Of a stretch of 64,000 bases of DNA, positions 16,176 to 25,884 are shown one piece after another (positions within the stretch are counted from its first letter, which is position 1; each line of letters begins with the position of its first letter). The notes under the pieces were generated by a model. That model made no database searches. It was given only the letters and a program-made list of their open reading frames with translations, and was not told where the DNA came from. Source of the stretch: Flavobacteriales bacterium UBA4110 (GTDB taxonomy: Bacteria > Bacteroidota > Bacteroidia > Flavobacteriales > Weeksellaceae); NCBI GenBank assembly GCA_002383165.1, contig DFXK01000004.1, positions 13,741 through 77,740 on the forward strand. The letters are read 5' to 3'. The position numbers were made by a program, and so were the translations under genes.

Positions 16176-18803
16176 ATGAAAATAGAAAAAATACAAATAT
16201 TAAGAGGCCCCAACATTTGGAGTATCACGAGAAAAAAACTCATTCAGATGCGTTTGGATTTGGAAGAAACAGAACACCAACCAACCAACAAAATAGAAGG
16301 TTTCCGGGAAAGAATAGAGCAATTGTTGCCGTCATTGTATTCTCACAGATGTTCTGAGGGAACGGAAGGTGGTTTCTTTAAGCGTGTAGAAATGGGAACT
16401 TGGATGGGACACGTGATAGAACATATTGCTTTGGAAATCCAAACGTTGGCAGGGATGGATGTAGGTTTTGGAAGAACAAGAGAAACCAAAACGCCCGGAA
16501 CATACAATGTTGTTTTCAATTATATCGAAGAAAGAGCAGGTGTTTTCGCAGCTGAAGAAGCTGTGAAAATTGCTGAATGTCTTATCGCAGGAACCGATTA
16601 TGATATCAATTCTTGTATTCAGACTCTGAAAGAGATCCGTGAGAGGGAACGATTAGGTCCATCTACGGGAAGTATTGTTGAGGAAGCGGTTTCCAGAAGA
16701 ATTCCGTGGATTAGATTGGGGAAAAATTCCTTAGTTCAATTGGGTTACGGAATCAACCAACAACGTTTTCAAGCCACGATTACCGGAAATACAAGCAGTA
16801 TTGCTGTTGACATCGCTTGTAACAAAGAACTCACAAAAAAAATGCTGGAAGATGCAGCAATTCCTGTTCCTTCCGGAGGTTTGGTGGTAGATGAAGAAGA
16901 TTTGCAAGCGGTTATCAGAAAAATTGGTTATCCGTTGGTTCTGAAACCTTTGGATGGTAATCACGGAAAAGGAGCTTCCATCAATGTCAAAGATTATGAA
17001 ACAGCTGTTATCGGTTTGGAACACGCTCAGAAATATTCCAGAAAAGTCATCGTAGAAAAGTATATTACAGGTTTTGATTTCAGGGTTTTGGTCATTAATC
17101 ACAAAATGGTTGCGGCGGCTAGAAGAGTTCCTGCACACGTTGTAGGCGATGGCGAACTGAATCTTCAAGAACTCATCGATAAAGAAAATCTTGACCCAAG
17201 AAGAGGTTACGGACACGAAAATGTCCTGACAGAAATTGATGTTGATAAAGACACTAACGAGCTTCTTGAAAAACTAAATTATACATTAGAAACGATTCCG
17301 CAAAAAGGCGAAATTGTTTATCTGAAATCAACAGCGAATCTTTCCACAGGCGGAACATCGATTGACGTCACAGATATGATTCATCCAGAAAATATTCAGA
17401 TGGCAGAACGTGTTTCCAGAATTATTGGATTAGACGTTTGTGGTATCGATATTATGGCAGAAAACTTAACCCAACCTTTGAAAGAAAGTGGAGGCGCTAT
17501 TTTAGAAGTGAATGCTGCGCCTGGTTTCAGAATGCATCTCGCTCCAAGTGAAGGTTTGCCGAGAAACGTGGCTGCTCCGGTTGTGGATATGCTTTATCCG
17601 CCAGGAAAAGAATTCAGAATTCCGATTATTGCTGTGACTGGAACTAATGGTAAAACTACAACGACCAGATTGTTAGCTCACATTGTTAAAAATAACGGAA
17701 AAAGAGTAGGATTTACAACTTCTGACGGGATTTATATTCAAAATACGTTACTTGAAAAAGGCGATACCACTGGACCAATGTCTGCGGAATTTATTCTGAA
17801 AGATCCGACTGTAGAATTTGCTGTTCTAGAAACTGCAAGAGGCGGAATTCTCCGTTCCGGATTAGGTTTTGGAACTTGTGATGTGGGGGTTTTGACGAAT
17901 ATTAAAGAAGATCATTTGGGAATCAGTGATATTCATAACTTGAAGGATTTGACAAGGGTAAAACGTGTCGTTCTGGATAGTGTGAAAAAAGATGGCTGGT
18001 GTATTTTGAATGCAGATGACGAGTATTCTATGCGATTGGCAGGCGATTTACATTCCAAAGTGGCGCTTTTCAGTCTGGATGAAAATAATCCTCATATCAA
18101 GAAATTTTCGAAAGAAGGAAAAATTACCTGCGTTTATGAAGATGGTTTTGTAACCATCAAAAAAGGTGAATGGAAAATCCGAATCGAAAGGGTAAAGAAT
18201 ATCCCAATCACAATGGAAGGAAAAGCGAAGTTCATGATTGCAAATGTTTTAGCTGCATCTTTGGCTGCTTACGTTTACGGCTTCGAGATTCCGAATATTG
18301 CTTTGGCATTGACGACTTTCATTCCAAGTGCGCAATTGACTCCGGGCAGACTAAACGTTTTCAAATTCAAGAACTTCAAGGTGATGATAGACTTTGCGCA
18401 CAATCCGGCGGGTTACGAAGCCATTGAAGACTACCTGAAAAATGTGGAATCCAACAAGAAGATCGGAATCATTTCGGGAGTGGGAGACAGGCGGGATGGT
18501 GACATCCGCGAGTGTGGGAAAATCGCTGCCAGAATGTTCGATCATATCATTATCCGGAATGAGAAGCACCTGCGCGGGCGCACGGAAGATGAAATCAACG
18601 GATTGATTATAGACGGAATTCAAAGCGTAGATAAAAATGTGAGTTACGAAATCATTCCAAAAGAAATCGATGCTTTGAAACACGCAATGAGTTTGGCAGA
18701 AGAAGGTACTTTTATTACAGCACTCAGTGATGTTATTCATAATGCGATTGAATTGGTTCAAGATTATCAGAACAAAGAATTGCAAGACGAAGGGAATTAT
18801 TAA
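16176..18803 (+). CDS. cphA: Cyanophycin synthetase
   Basis: CphA polymerises aspartate with arginine side chains, without ribosomes, into the nitrogen store cyanophycin, using ATP at two sites. The 875-residue protein has the N-terminal CphA domain (residues 1-160), an ATP-grasp domain (about 215-480) that includes KPLDGNHGKGASI and ILEVNAAPGFRMH, and a Mur-ligase-like domain with P-loop GTNGKTTTTRL from residue 489 and LETARGGILRSGLGF. Both active sites look intact and length matches the family. It is divergent from its degradation genes. Confidence 0.96.
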   Translation: MKIEKIQILRGPNIWSITRKKLIQMRLDLEETEHQPTNKIEGFRERIEQLLPSLYSHRCSEGTEGGFFKRVEMGTWMGHVIEHIALEIQTLAGMDVGFGRTRETKTPGTYNVVFNYIEERAGVFAAEEAVKIAECLIAGTDYDINSCIQTLKEIRERERLGPSTGSIVEEAVSRRIPWIRLGKNSLVQLGYGINQQRFQATITGNTSSIAVDIACNKELTKKMLEDAAIPVPSGGLVVDEEDLQAVIRKIGYPLVLKPLDGNHGKGASINVKDYETAVIGLEHAQKYSRKVIVEKYITGFDFRVLVINHKMVAAARRVPAHVVGDGELNLQELIDKENLDPRRGYGHENVLTEIDVDKDTNELLEKLNYTLETIPQKGEIVYLKSTANLSTGGTSIDVTDMIHPENIQMAERVSRIIGLDVCGIDIMAENLTQPLKESGGAILEVNAAPGFRMHLAPSEGLPRNVAAPVVDMLYPPGKEFRIPIIAVTGTNGKTTTTRLLAHIVKNNGKRVGFTTSDGIYIQNTLLEKGDTTGPMSAEFILKDPTVEFAVLETARGGILRSGLGFGTCDVGVLTNIKEDHLGISDIHNLKDLTRVKRVVLDSVKKDGWCILNADDEYSMRLAGDLHSKVALFSLDENNPHIKKFSKEGKITCVYEDGFVTIKKGEWKIRIERVKNIPITMEGKAKFMIANVLAASLAAYVYGFEIPNIALALTTFIPSAQLTPGRLNVFKFKNFKVMIDFAHNPAGYEAIEDYLKNVESNKKIGIISGVGDRRDGDIRECGKIAARMFDHIIIRNEKHLRGRTEDEINGLIIDGIQSVDKNVSYEIIPKEIDALKHAMSLAEEGTFITALSDVIHNAIELVQDYQNKELQDEGNY

Positions 18804-18822
18804 ACTTTAAATATTTCAATCC

Positions 18823-18851
18823 AAAACCGCTCTACATTGGGCGGTTTTTTA
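18823..18851 (+). terminator. Rho-independent terminator after cphA
   Basis: Stem AAAACCGC (18823-18830) with GCGGTTTT (18841-18848), 10-base loop, then Ts. Confidence 0.8.
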
Positions 18852-18904
18852 TTTAATATAAATGAGCCAAGAATCCTTAAATTGCATTCTTTAAAATTGA
18901 TTCA

Positions 18905-20035
18905 ATGCAAAGCTTTAAAATCATAACTTCCATTCTTGTTCTAAGTTCAACTCTATTATTTTCACAGAATTATAAAACCTCTTCAACTGCGAAAGTGGGA
19001 AAAGAATTTCCGAATATAAATAATGATAGAAAAGCTAAATTAAAAGTTTATTTTCCTAATGCAAACTCTGTGATTCTGGAAGGTGGAGATGGAATGCAAA
19101 ATGTGAAATCTACCACAGCCAAGGATAAAGATGGATTTTGGAATGTCTCAACTTCACCATTGGAAATTGGATTTCATTATTACTGGTTCAATGTGGATGG
19201 GAAAAGGACTAATGACCTAAACACCGAACTTTATTTCGGTTATGGACAGCCAACAAGCGGAATCGAAGTTCCTTCTGGTGAAGATTTTTTCTTTGAGAAG
19301 AATGTAAAACACGGAAAGATTGTTGACGATAGTTTGAATTCTGAAATCACTAAAGGAAAAAGAAACTTCAAAGTTTATTTACCTCCAAGTTATGGAACAA
19401 AGAACTTTCCTGTTCTATATCTCTATCACGGAACCGGTGAAGATATCACAGGGTGGGAAAAGCAAGGTTACATCAGTAATATTTTAGATAATCTTTTTGC
19501 AGATAAAAAAGCAGAAGAAATGATTGTTGTAATGGATTACGGCGTTGCTCTGAATCCTGAACAGGAAAAATTACCCGATGATTATCCAAGAACGGTTCTT
19601 TCAACAAAAAATCTCGAGAAAATTGTCGTGGATGAACTGATTCCTTATATTGATAAAAAATATAAGACTAATAAAAAACAAGCAATTGCAGGACTTTCCC
19701 GAGGAAGTTATCAGGCAATGTTCATCGGAGCGGATTATCCGGAATTGTTTTCTGCCATTGGTTCTTTCAGTCCAGTAATTTATGAAGGAACGGAAAGTCA
19801 GCCTTTCAAAGAACTGCCTGTTGATAATCTTTTGAAATCGAAGTCAAAACCTTTCTTTTTTATGGGAATTGGTGAAAAAGAAGACCAGCGTTTCATTAAT
19901 TATAATAATTTATTGAGTGATTATCTTAATCAAAATAAATATCCTTTTGTCCAATACAAATCTTCAGGAACTTACCACGAATGGCTGACTTGGAGACGTT
20001 GTCTTTATGAATTTGCACAGAAAATATTTAAATAA
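18905..20035 (+). CDS. Secreted esterase of the enterochelin-esterase/esterase D type
   Basis: The 376-residue protein has a signal peptide (MQSFKIITSILVLSSTLLFSQ), a CBM48/immunoglobulin-like N-terminal domain (LKVYFPNANSVILEGG, HYYWFNVDGKRTND) and an esterase-D-like alpha/beta-hydrolase domain from about residue 140. The nucleophile is Ser265 in AGLSRGSYQAM, the acid is likely in GIGEKEDQR and the histidine in YHEWLTWR. This two-domain layout occurs in feruloyl/acetyl-xylan esterases and siderophore esterases, so the substrate is uncertain. It is probably periplasmic. It is convergent with the next gene with 8 bases between stops. Confidence 0.85.
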   Translation: MQSFKIITSILVLSSTLLFSQNYKTSSTAKVGKEFPNINNDRKAKLKVYFPNANSVILEGGDGMQNVKSTTAKDKDGFWNVSTSPLEIGFHYYWFNVDGKRTNDLNTELYFGYGQPTSGIEVPSGEDFFFEKNVKHGKIVDDSLNSEITKGKRNFKVYLPPSYGTKNFPVLYLYHGTGEDITGWEKQGYISNILDNLFADKKAEEMIVVMDYGVALNPEQEKLPDDYPRTVLSTKNLEKIVVDELIPYIDKKYKTNKKQAIAGLSRGSYQAMFIGADYPELFSAIGSFSPVIYEGTESQPFKELPVDNLLKSKSKPFFFMGIGEKEDQRFINYNNLLSDYLNQNKYPFVQYKSSGTYHEWLTWRRCLYEFAQKIFK

Positions 20036-20043
20036 ATCCATTG

Positions 20044-20994
20044 TCAGACAAACGAGATTACCGACCAAAGTCCAATCAGGGAAATAATTATCCATAAAAC
20101 TACACCTTGAAATATCGGTTTGAATCCAACTGTACTCAAGACTTTTTTTGAAAGTCCCGAACCGATAAGAAACAGAGTTATCGTTAATCCGATTTTAGAA
20201 ATATTGACAATCGAATCACTTATTTTTCCGATAAATGGAATGTAAGTGTGAAGTAAAATAGCAGCTACAAATAAGCCTATGAAATAAGGGATTTTGATTT
20301 TCGTATCTTTCGATTTGAATAGCCACGAACTTGCGATTGCAATCGGAATAATCCATAATGCTCTGGTCAGTTTTACGGTAGTTGCGATTTGCAAAGCTTC
20401 CGAACCGAATTTACTCGCTGCGCCTACAACGGAACTCGTATCTTGAATAGCAATCGCACTCCAGATTCCAAATTGAGACTGAGATAAATTGAGCTGATGT
20501 CCAATGAACGGAAATAAGAAAAGAGCTAATGAATTCAGAATGAAAATCGTTCCCAAAGCTACACTTATTTGCTTTTCTTCTGCTTTTATGACGGGAGAAA
20601 TCGCTGCAATGGCACTTCCTCCACAGATTGCTGTTCCTGCTGAAATCAAATAGGCTGTTTTTTTATCGATTTTCAATAATTTTCCCAAAATAAAACCAAC
20701 AGATAGTGTAATTACAATTGAAATAATCGTAAACATAAGTCCTTCTTTTCCTGCTTTCAGCGCAGTATGAATATTCATTCCAAATCCCAATCCTACAACT
20801 GAAAATTGTAATAAAACACTTGTGACTTTTTGATTAAGATGAGAAAACGGATGTCCAATTAATTGAGCTGCTGTAATTCCTAACAGTAGAGCAATCGGTG
20901 GAGAAATCCAAGGTGTAAAGCAGATTAATAAAAGAATTGAAAAAGCAATTTTTCTAAATGTTTCTTTTCTCGCTGAGGTATTTTCGGTAATCAT
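20044..20994 (-). CDS. YeiH/UPF0324 family putative sulfate exporter
   Basis: This 316-residue integral membrane protein has about ten hydrophobic helices and the family's glycine-rich re-entrant stretches (SAGTAICGGSAIAAISPVI and AIQDTSSVVGAASKFGSEAL). Members are annotated as putative sulfate exporters, and in several bacteria they are induced when taurine, sulfolactate or cysteate is degraded; the transport reaction is not firmly shown. The gene lies 81 bases downstream of a LysR-type regulator on the same strand, the regulator commonly linked with yeiH, although the usual arrangement is divergent. Confidence 0.85.
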   Translation of the reverse strand: MITENTSARKETFRKIAFSILLLICFTPWISPPIALLLGITAAQLIGHPFSHLNQKVTSVLLQFSVVGLGFGMNIHTALKAGKEGLMFTIISIVITLSVGFILGKLLKIDKKTAYLISAGTAICGGSAIAAISPVIKAEEKQISVALGTIFILNSLALFLFPFIGHQLNLSQSQFGIWSAIAIQDTSSVVGAASKFGSEALQIATTVKLTRALWIIPIAIASSWLFKSKDTKIKIPYFIGLFVAAILLHTYIPFIGKISDSIVNISKIGLTITLFLIGSGLSKKVLSTVGFKPIFQGVVLWIIISLIGLWSVISFV

Positions 20995-21075
20995 TTCCTG
21001 AATTATTTTACAGCAAATTTCTGCAGTAAAAATAATGTAGAGAAATAACTATTTTTAATATTTGATAACCTGAGG

Positions 21076-21957
21076 TTATGAAGAAGCAATATGATTAAAG
21101 AATAATTCCTGCAATTTATTTTGGTCTCCTTGATTGATAACACCATAAAAATAACGTTCAAAATCCAATCCTTTGATGTCGATAATTTTGAGTTCGCTGT
21201 CTTTCAGTTCTTTGAAAATAGAATGGATGGAAAGAAATGCATAAGTGTCGGAATTCAGAAGATAGGATTTGATACTTTCTGTACTTTGAAGTTCAATTTC
21301 TTTTTTCAGTTCAGAAAGATTGATTCCATTGCGTTTCAGTTGAGAAGCGATGATATCCAAAGAACCTGAGCCTGCTTCACGAAGAATAAAAGAAAGTTTT
21401 TTGAGTTCATCAATCTTTATACTTGTTTTGCTGTTCTTGTTTTTGCTTCTTGTGCACAAAACAATTTCATCTTTTACGAGACAGGTGTATTTTAGATTTT
21501 GATGATTAGGCTGACCTTCCACTACGCCCAAATCTATTTTATTTTCAGTCAGTAGATTTTCGATGATTTCTGTATTGTTGGAAATCAAAGTCACATTGAT
21601 ATCAGGGAATTTTTCTTTGAAAGAAGCAATGTATTTCGGAAGAAAATATTGCGCAACAGTCGTACTTGCTCCAATTCTCACTTCACCTTTTGAATGGTCG
21701 GACAAAGCTGCGATTTCAAAATCGATGTCACGATAGATATCCATCAATTTTTCTGCGTGTTTGTAGAGTAGGAGACCTGCCTGTGTTAGTTTTATTTTGG
21801 TTCCGTTTCGGTCAAAAAGTTTTGTTTCGTAATACTGTTCAATTTCGTGAATGTGTTTACTTACAGCAGGCTGCGAAATAAATAATTCCTCTGCAGCTTT
21901 GGTGAAATTGAGTCGTTTTGCAGTAACATAAAAAACTTTTAATCGAAAATCAAACAT
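21076..21957 (-). CDS. LysR family transcriptional regulator
   Basis: A 293-residue LysR protein with the N-terminal winged helix (FYVTAKRLNFTKAAEELFISQPAVSKHI) and the periplasmic-binding-like effector domain (EVRIGASTTVAQYFLPKYI; DLGVVEGQPNH). It resembles the CysL/YeiE branch that responds to sulfur or anion status, in keeping with the adjacent yeiH-like gene. I use ATG 21957 (MFDFRLKVFY), the family's usual N-terminus; the in-frame TTG 24 bases upstream is less likely. Confidence 0.88.
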   Translation of the reverse strand: MFDFRLKVFYVTAKRLNFTKAAEELFISQPAVSKHIHEIEQYYETKLFDRNGTKIKLTQAGLLLYKHAEKLMDIYRDIDFEIAALSDHSKGEVRIGASTTVAQYFLPKYIASFKEKFPDINVTLISNNTEIIENLLTENKIDLGVVEGQPNHQNLKYTCLVKDEIVLCTRSKNKNSKTSIKIDELKKLSFILREAGSGSLDIIASQLKRNGINLSELKKEIELQSTESIKSYLLNSDTYAFLSIHSIFKELKDSELKIIDIKGLDFERYFYGVINQGDQNKLQELFFNHIASS

Positions 21958-22028
21958 CAGTTTCTGATTTGTATGATTCAAATTTATAAAAAGTGAGTGA
22001 TTGAATGATAATTATTGAATCAAATTAA

Positions 22029-23111
22029 TTACAAAACCCGAATCCTAATATATTGGAATTGGTTGTTCATCTGTCCATTTTCCTGCCAAGCTACTTTCGA
22101 ATGATTCACATTTAAGTACAGATAACCATCGTTGCTCCAAAACATTTCACTCGGATCGATAGCGGGCATCCAGTTTTTGAAACTCGCTGAAATGATGTTT
22201 TTGATTTTAGAACCGTTGACTGAGTAAAGTTCCAAATCGGCAGTCGATTCATAAGGATTGCTGTAGATGGCGATAATGTGTTTTTTGTCTGGCGAAACAA
22301 AAGGCAAATCGACGAAGGTTTTAGTCTCGGCTCCCATTGTTTTATCAATGAATTGGAAATCTGAACCTTCATAATAATTCCCTTGAACCAAATATTGATT
22401 GAGAACAGGAACTTGACCAAGATAACTGAAAATCTGTCTGCTATCTTCGTCTGTTGGATTATCTTTGAAGATTTTTGTTTTGTTTGGCGTCTTCAATTCT
22501 ATGATGCCATTTTTCTTGGTTATAGCAGTTGTATCTCTAACCAAATAGTTTACACTTGTTTGTTTTTTACTATCAAACAATGATTTGTTAATTAATTCAA
22601 TCTTGATGAACTCATTCAGTCGCTGATTTTCCTTTAGCTCTTGATTTTTTTCGTTGATGGTCAAAAAGTTGATGACATTCAGGTCAGAAGGCAATAGACT
22701 CAGTTGTCCCATTTTTCCAGTCGCCTCTTTTCTCACATAGACTTTTTCCCAGCCGTTACTTTCGATTGTTTTCCCATTCTCTGTATAAGTTCTTGTGATT
22801 CTGTCGCGCACGCCCAGCCAATCTCCGGCATCTTCTATAACTTCCAGCATCACGCCATATTCGTAAGTTCCCAAAGTTTTAGAATTAACATCTTTTTCCT
22901 GCTTCATACCTGTTCCTTTTCGGTCTGTTACAAAGACATTGCTGATAACTTTGGTGTCATCAAAATTAATGGGATAACCTTTGCTGTAGTCAGTTTTGGT
23001 TAAAGTATCATTAACAGGTTTTTGAACTTCAGTTTCTACAGTTTCAGATTTTTTACAACAGACGATGCTTAGAATTAAGCTTGATAAAAGAATGGTAATA
23101 GATTTTTTCAT
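22029..23111 (-). CDS. SH3-domain lipoprotein, function unknown
   Basis: A 360-residue lipoprotein: signal peptide MKKSITILLSSLILSIVC with the acylated cysteine at 18 or 19. Residues about 55-125 form a bacterial SH3-like domain (VTDRKGTGMKQEKDV...GTYEYGVMLEVIEDAGDWLGVRD...WEKVYVRKEA), often used to bind cell wall or other proteins. The C-terminal half (about 230-360) reads like a beta-propeller-type segment (KHIIAIYSNPYESTADLELYSV, EMFWSNDGYLYLNVN). I do not recognise a specific function. It faces away from the ClC gene. Confidence 0.65.
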   Translation of the reverse strand: MKKSITILLSSLILSIVCCKKSETVETEVQKPVNDTLTKTDYSKGYPINFDDTKVISNVFVTDRKGTGMKQEKDVNSKTLGTYEYGVMLEVIEDAGDWLGVRDRITRTYTENGKTIESNGWEKVYVRKEATGKMGQLSLLPSDLNVINFLTINEKNQELKENQRLNEFIKIELINKSLFDSKKQTSVNYLVRDTTAITKKNGIIELKTPNKTKIFKDNPTDEDSRQIFSYLGQVPVLNQYLVQGNYYEGSDFQFIDKTMGAETKTFVDLPFVSPDKKHIIAIYSNPYESTADLELYSVNGSKIKNIISASFKNWMPAIDPSEMFWSNDGYLYLNVNHSKVAWQENGQMNNQFQYIRIRVL

Positions 23112-23253
23112 TTTGGATTTTTAATAATAAACACAATCCACTATATATATTTATGATACATCTCGTGAAAACACATGCTGCACTGCTTTCTATTGAATTT
23201 GTATGGCTAAAAATAGTTATTATTTTTGGTTTTAGTATTCTTATTGGGCAGAT

Positions 23254-23281
23254 TTGGTTCTCATTTGATTTGGTATATTTG
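23254..23281 (+). promoter_or_regulatory. Promoter for the ClC gene
   Basis: TTG (23254-23256; TTTG with the base before) is followed after 17 bases by TATATTTG (23274-23281), close to the Bacteroidota consensus. The predicted start of transcription is only about 10 bases before the GTG at 23298, which supports that start. Confidence 0.55.
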
Positions 23282-23297
23282 CATTTAAACTCGCAAA

Positions 23298-25142
23298 GTG
23301 AAGCTTCACAACAAGAAAAAATATCTCAGCTTTTTAAAATTCAAAAGAGATTTCCAACAATACGGACTGGAAAAAGCAAGAAGCTATGAGATAGTTTTGC
23401 ATTGGCTGAGTAGCAGAATGAGCAGAAGTCAGTTTCTTCTTCTTTCGGGTATTTTGGTTGGTCTTACGGCAGGTTTGGCTGGCGTGGTTTTGAAAACGTT
23501 GGTTCATAATATTCATTATTTCATCACGCATAAAGTCCACTTCGAATATCAGATTCTGTTCTACATCGTTTTCCCTTTTTTAGGAATTGTATTGACGACA
23601 GTTATAGTGCAGACGATTTTCAAAGGACAGGACAGAAAAGGTATTGGTGCAATTCTGTATGAGATTGCACAAAATTCAAGTATCGTTTCATCCGTTAAGA
23701 TGTATTCTCAGATTATCCAAAGTGCTATAACAGTTGGTTTGGGAGGTTCTGCCGGTTTGGAAAGTCCAATTGCCGTTACTGGCGCAGCGATTGGCTCCAA
23801 TTTCGCGCAAACGTACAGGTTGAGTTACAAAGAGAGAACACTTTTACTAGCTGCAGGCGCAAGTGCCGGAATTGCCTCGGCTTTCAATGCGCCGATTGCT
23901 GGGATTATGTTTGCTTTCGAGATTCTCTTGACAGGTGTAGTATTTACAGATTTTATTCCGTTGGTAGTTGCGGCGGTTTGTGGTAGTTTATTGTCGAGGA
24001 TTTTACTTCAGGAAGACGTTTTGTTCCGATTTTACACAAGAGAAGCTTTCAATTATAAGAATGTTCCATACTATCTTATTTTAGGAATTTTCACAGGTTT
24101 GTATGCCCGATATTTTGTATTGATGTCGCAGAAAGTAGAACATTTTATACACAAACTCAAGATGTCGCCTCTGAGAAGAGCAATGTTTGGTGGCGCTGTT
24201 TTATCATTGCTTTGTGTGTTGTTTCCGCCTTTGTTTGGCGAAGGTTACGATACAATTAAAGCATTTACCAATGGCGAGACGCTTGAGATTATGGAAAACA
24301 GCTTATTCCGATATTTTGAAATCAAGAGCTTGACAGTAATTATGTTTCTTGTTTTAGTTTTGATTCTAAAAGCTTTTGCCACGCCATTCACTATTTTCAG
24401 TGGTGGAAATGGTGGTAACTTTGCACCATCACTGTTTGCTGGAGGAACAACGGGTTTTCTTTTCGCTATTGTTTGTCAGCAGTTGGGTTTCAAAGATGTT
24501 CCGGTTACCAACCTAGTATTGGTCGGAATGGCTGGTACAATGAGCGGAATTCTCTATGCGCCACTCACCGCTATTTTCCTGATTGCCGAATCTAGTTTCG
24601 GATACGATTTATTTATTCCTTTGATGATTGTTTCTGTGATATCTTATTTGATGGCAAAACGATTTTCATCCATTTCTCCAGAACTAAAATCTCTGGCAGA
24701 TCAAGGTAAAATCTTCACTAACAAGCACGATAAAAATCTTTTATTCTCTCTTAACACCAAAGATTATATTGATTTCAAATCTCAGACGATTAATGAAAAT
24801 GCATCCGTTGAGGAATTATTTGAAATGATAAAAAACGGAAATAAAAATACATTTGCCGTTGTAGATAATGACAAAAAGTTGAAGGGTATTTTAGATTTGG
24901 ATGACGTTCGTCCATATCTTTTCAACAAAGAAACCGAGTCACTTTCTCTGCGCAAATTGATGAAAGCGCCGCCTGCGATTATCAATCCTGAAAATAAAGC
25001 GCAGGAGATTTTACAGATTTTTGATGATACTGGTTATTGGAATTTGCCTGTTGTAGATGGTAACAAGCAGTTCATCGGTTTTATTTCCAAATCAGCCATA
25101 TTGATTGGTTATAGACAATTATTGAAATTATATTCTGAGTAA
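23298..25142 (+). CDS. ClC chloride channel/antiporter with C-terminal CBS domains
   Basis: The 614-residue protein has the ClC membrane domain (about residues 35-440) with the family filters in order: a GSAGLESP loop carrying the gating glutamate Glu155, and GNGGNFAPSLFAGG. The gating glutamate is kept, which favours Cl-/H+ exchange over a simple channel. The C-terminus has two CBS domains (about 480-540 and 555-610: FAVVDNDKKLKGILDLDDV and NLPVVDGNKQFIGFISK), which often bind adenine nucleotides. No ATG fits; GTG 23298 follows the promoter. Confidence 0.88.
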   Translation: MKLHNKKKYLSFLKFKRDFQQYGLEKARSYEIVLHWLSSRMSRSQFLLLSGILVGLTAGLAGVVLKTLVHNIHYFITHKVHFEYQILFYIVFPFLGIVLTTVIVQTIFKGQDRKGIGAILYEIAQNSSIVSSVKMYSQIIQSAITVGLGGSAGLESPIAVTGAAIGSNFAQTYRLSYKERTLLLAAGASAGIASAFNAPIAGIMFAFEILLTGVVFTDFIPLVVAAVCGSLLSRILLQEDVLFRFYTREAFNYKNVPYYLILGIFTGLYARYFVLMSQKVEHFIHKLKMSPLRRAMFGGAVLSLLCVLFPPLFGEGYDTIKAFTNGETLEIMENSLFRYFEIKSLTVIMFLVLVLILKAFATPFTIFSGGNGGNFAPSLFAGGTTGFLFAIVCQQLGFKDVPVTNLVLVGMAGTMSGILYAPLTAIFLIAESSFGYDLFIPLMIVSVISYLMAKRFSSISPELKSLADQGKIFTNKHDKNLLFSLNTKDYIDFKSQTINENASVEELFEMIKNGNKNTFAVVDNDKKLKGILDLDDVRPYLFNKETESLSLRKLMKAPPAIINPENKAQEILQIFDDTGYWNLPVVDGNKQFIGFISKSAILIGYRQLLKLYSE

Positions 25143-25203
25143 AGTATCTTAAAAATAGCTCCTATTGCGGTTTTTAGTTGATGATAATTAAGTTTTTTCT
25201 TAA

Positions 25204-25394
25204 TTATTTCTCCACCTTCTTGCTATAATTCTTCACCAAAACAAAAGTCGCAAACAAAAGTGTAACAGTATAAAGAATTGCCAAAGCTGGTTTTTCGACA
25301 CGCATTGTTTTAAAATCGATTTGTTTGTACAGTGCCGAACCTAAATTAGAACTACAACAAGCATTGTGAAGATAGGCGCTTTTTTATTTTCCAT
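25204..25394 (-). pseudogene. Frameshifted small two-helix membrane protein
   Basis: From an ATG at 25394 the frame reads MENKKAPIFTMLVVVLI and then hits TAG at 25343-25341. One base shifted, it continues as LGSALYKQIDFKTMRVEKPA followed by a second hydrophobic helix (LAILYTVTLLFATFVLV) and ends KKVEK-stop at 25204. Adding one T to the ATTT tract before the stop restores a 63-residue two-helix protein. Codon use and hydrophobic pattern on both sides of the break fit one gene. I do not recognise the family. A sequencing error in the T tract is an alternative. Confidence 0.55.
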
Positions 25395-25676
25395 AATTTA
25401 GTTTTTTTTTGTAAAATTAAACTTTTATTGTTTAATTCTATTTTAGACCAGAAAAACCCGTATAGACATCTTTGTTTTCTTTGATTTTTGGGAGAAGTGA
25501 CGAAAATTAACATAGTAGAACAATCATAGGAGATGTAAATTTCCAATACATAGGTTTGCCTAAAAAGTAATATACAGAAAAAGCAGACCGTTCCAAAACA
25601 AAATAAGACTTAGGTAACGGAAAGGTAACACCGATGTAATGGAAACCACTCCGAAAAATAATAAGACATAATGACA
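25395..25676. other. Intergenic stretch without a supported gene
   Basis: This AT-rich stretch holds only short frames with no recognisable product; the longest (25352-25546, minus) overlaps the frameshifted gene and has a non-coding composition. Nothing else is visible apart from weak similarity between two AATAAGACATA-like segments. Confidence 0.4.
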
Positions 25677-25707
25677 AAAGCCACCTAAAATCGGGTGGCC
25701 TTTGTTT
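25677..25707. terminator. Hairpin terminator in the ClC-acs gap
   Basis: AAAGCCACC pairs with GGTGGC(C)TTT around TAAAATCG, flanked by A-rich and T-rich sequence, so it can act in both directions. It most likely ends the minus-strand acs unit or residual transcription from the left. Confidence 0.6.
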
Positions 25708-25750
25708 TATAATTTAAGGTCTAAAGGATTATCTTTTCTTAAAAGCTCTC

Positions 25751-25857
25751 CGTCAGTTCGAGTGGTTTTTCTCAACATAGCGTAGAAAAATTGTATCGAG
25801 AAACTTTAGTGCTTCTTACACCTAACTTCTCGATATGCTCCGCTACTCGAAGTGATG
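25751..25857. repeat. Nested inverted-repeat element downstream of acs
   Basis: Outer arms TCAGTTCGAGT (25753-25763) and ACTCGAAGTGA (25845-25855) match at 10 of 11 positions as inverted repeats. Inner arms ATCGAGAA (25795-25802) and TTCTCGAT (25827-25834) are perfect. The sequence type (CTCGATATGCTCCGCTACTCGAA) is a dispersed intergenic element in Flavobacteriia. Confidence 0.7.
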
Positions 25858-25884
25858 AATAACCATTTAAATTAATCATTAAAA

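Noticed and set aside
23153..23389. A 78-codon plus-strand frame overlapping the ClC start
   Set aside because: It overlaps the predicted promoter and the ClC N-terminus in another frame, and its C-terminal half is the shadow of ClC codons.
25352..25546. A 64-codon minus-strand frame
   Set aside because: It partly overlaps the frameshifted two-helix gene and its sequence lacks any pattern of a real protein; treated as intergenic.
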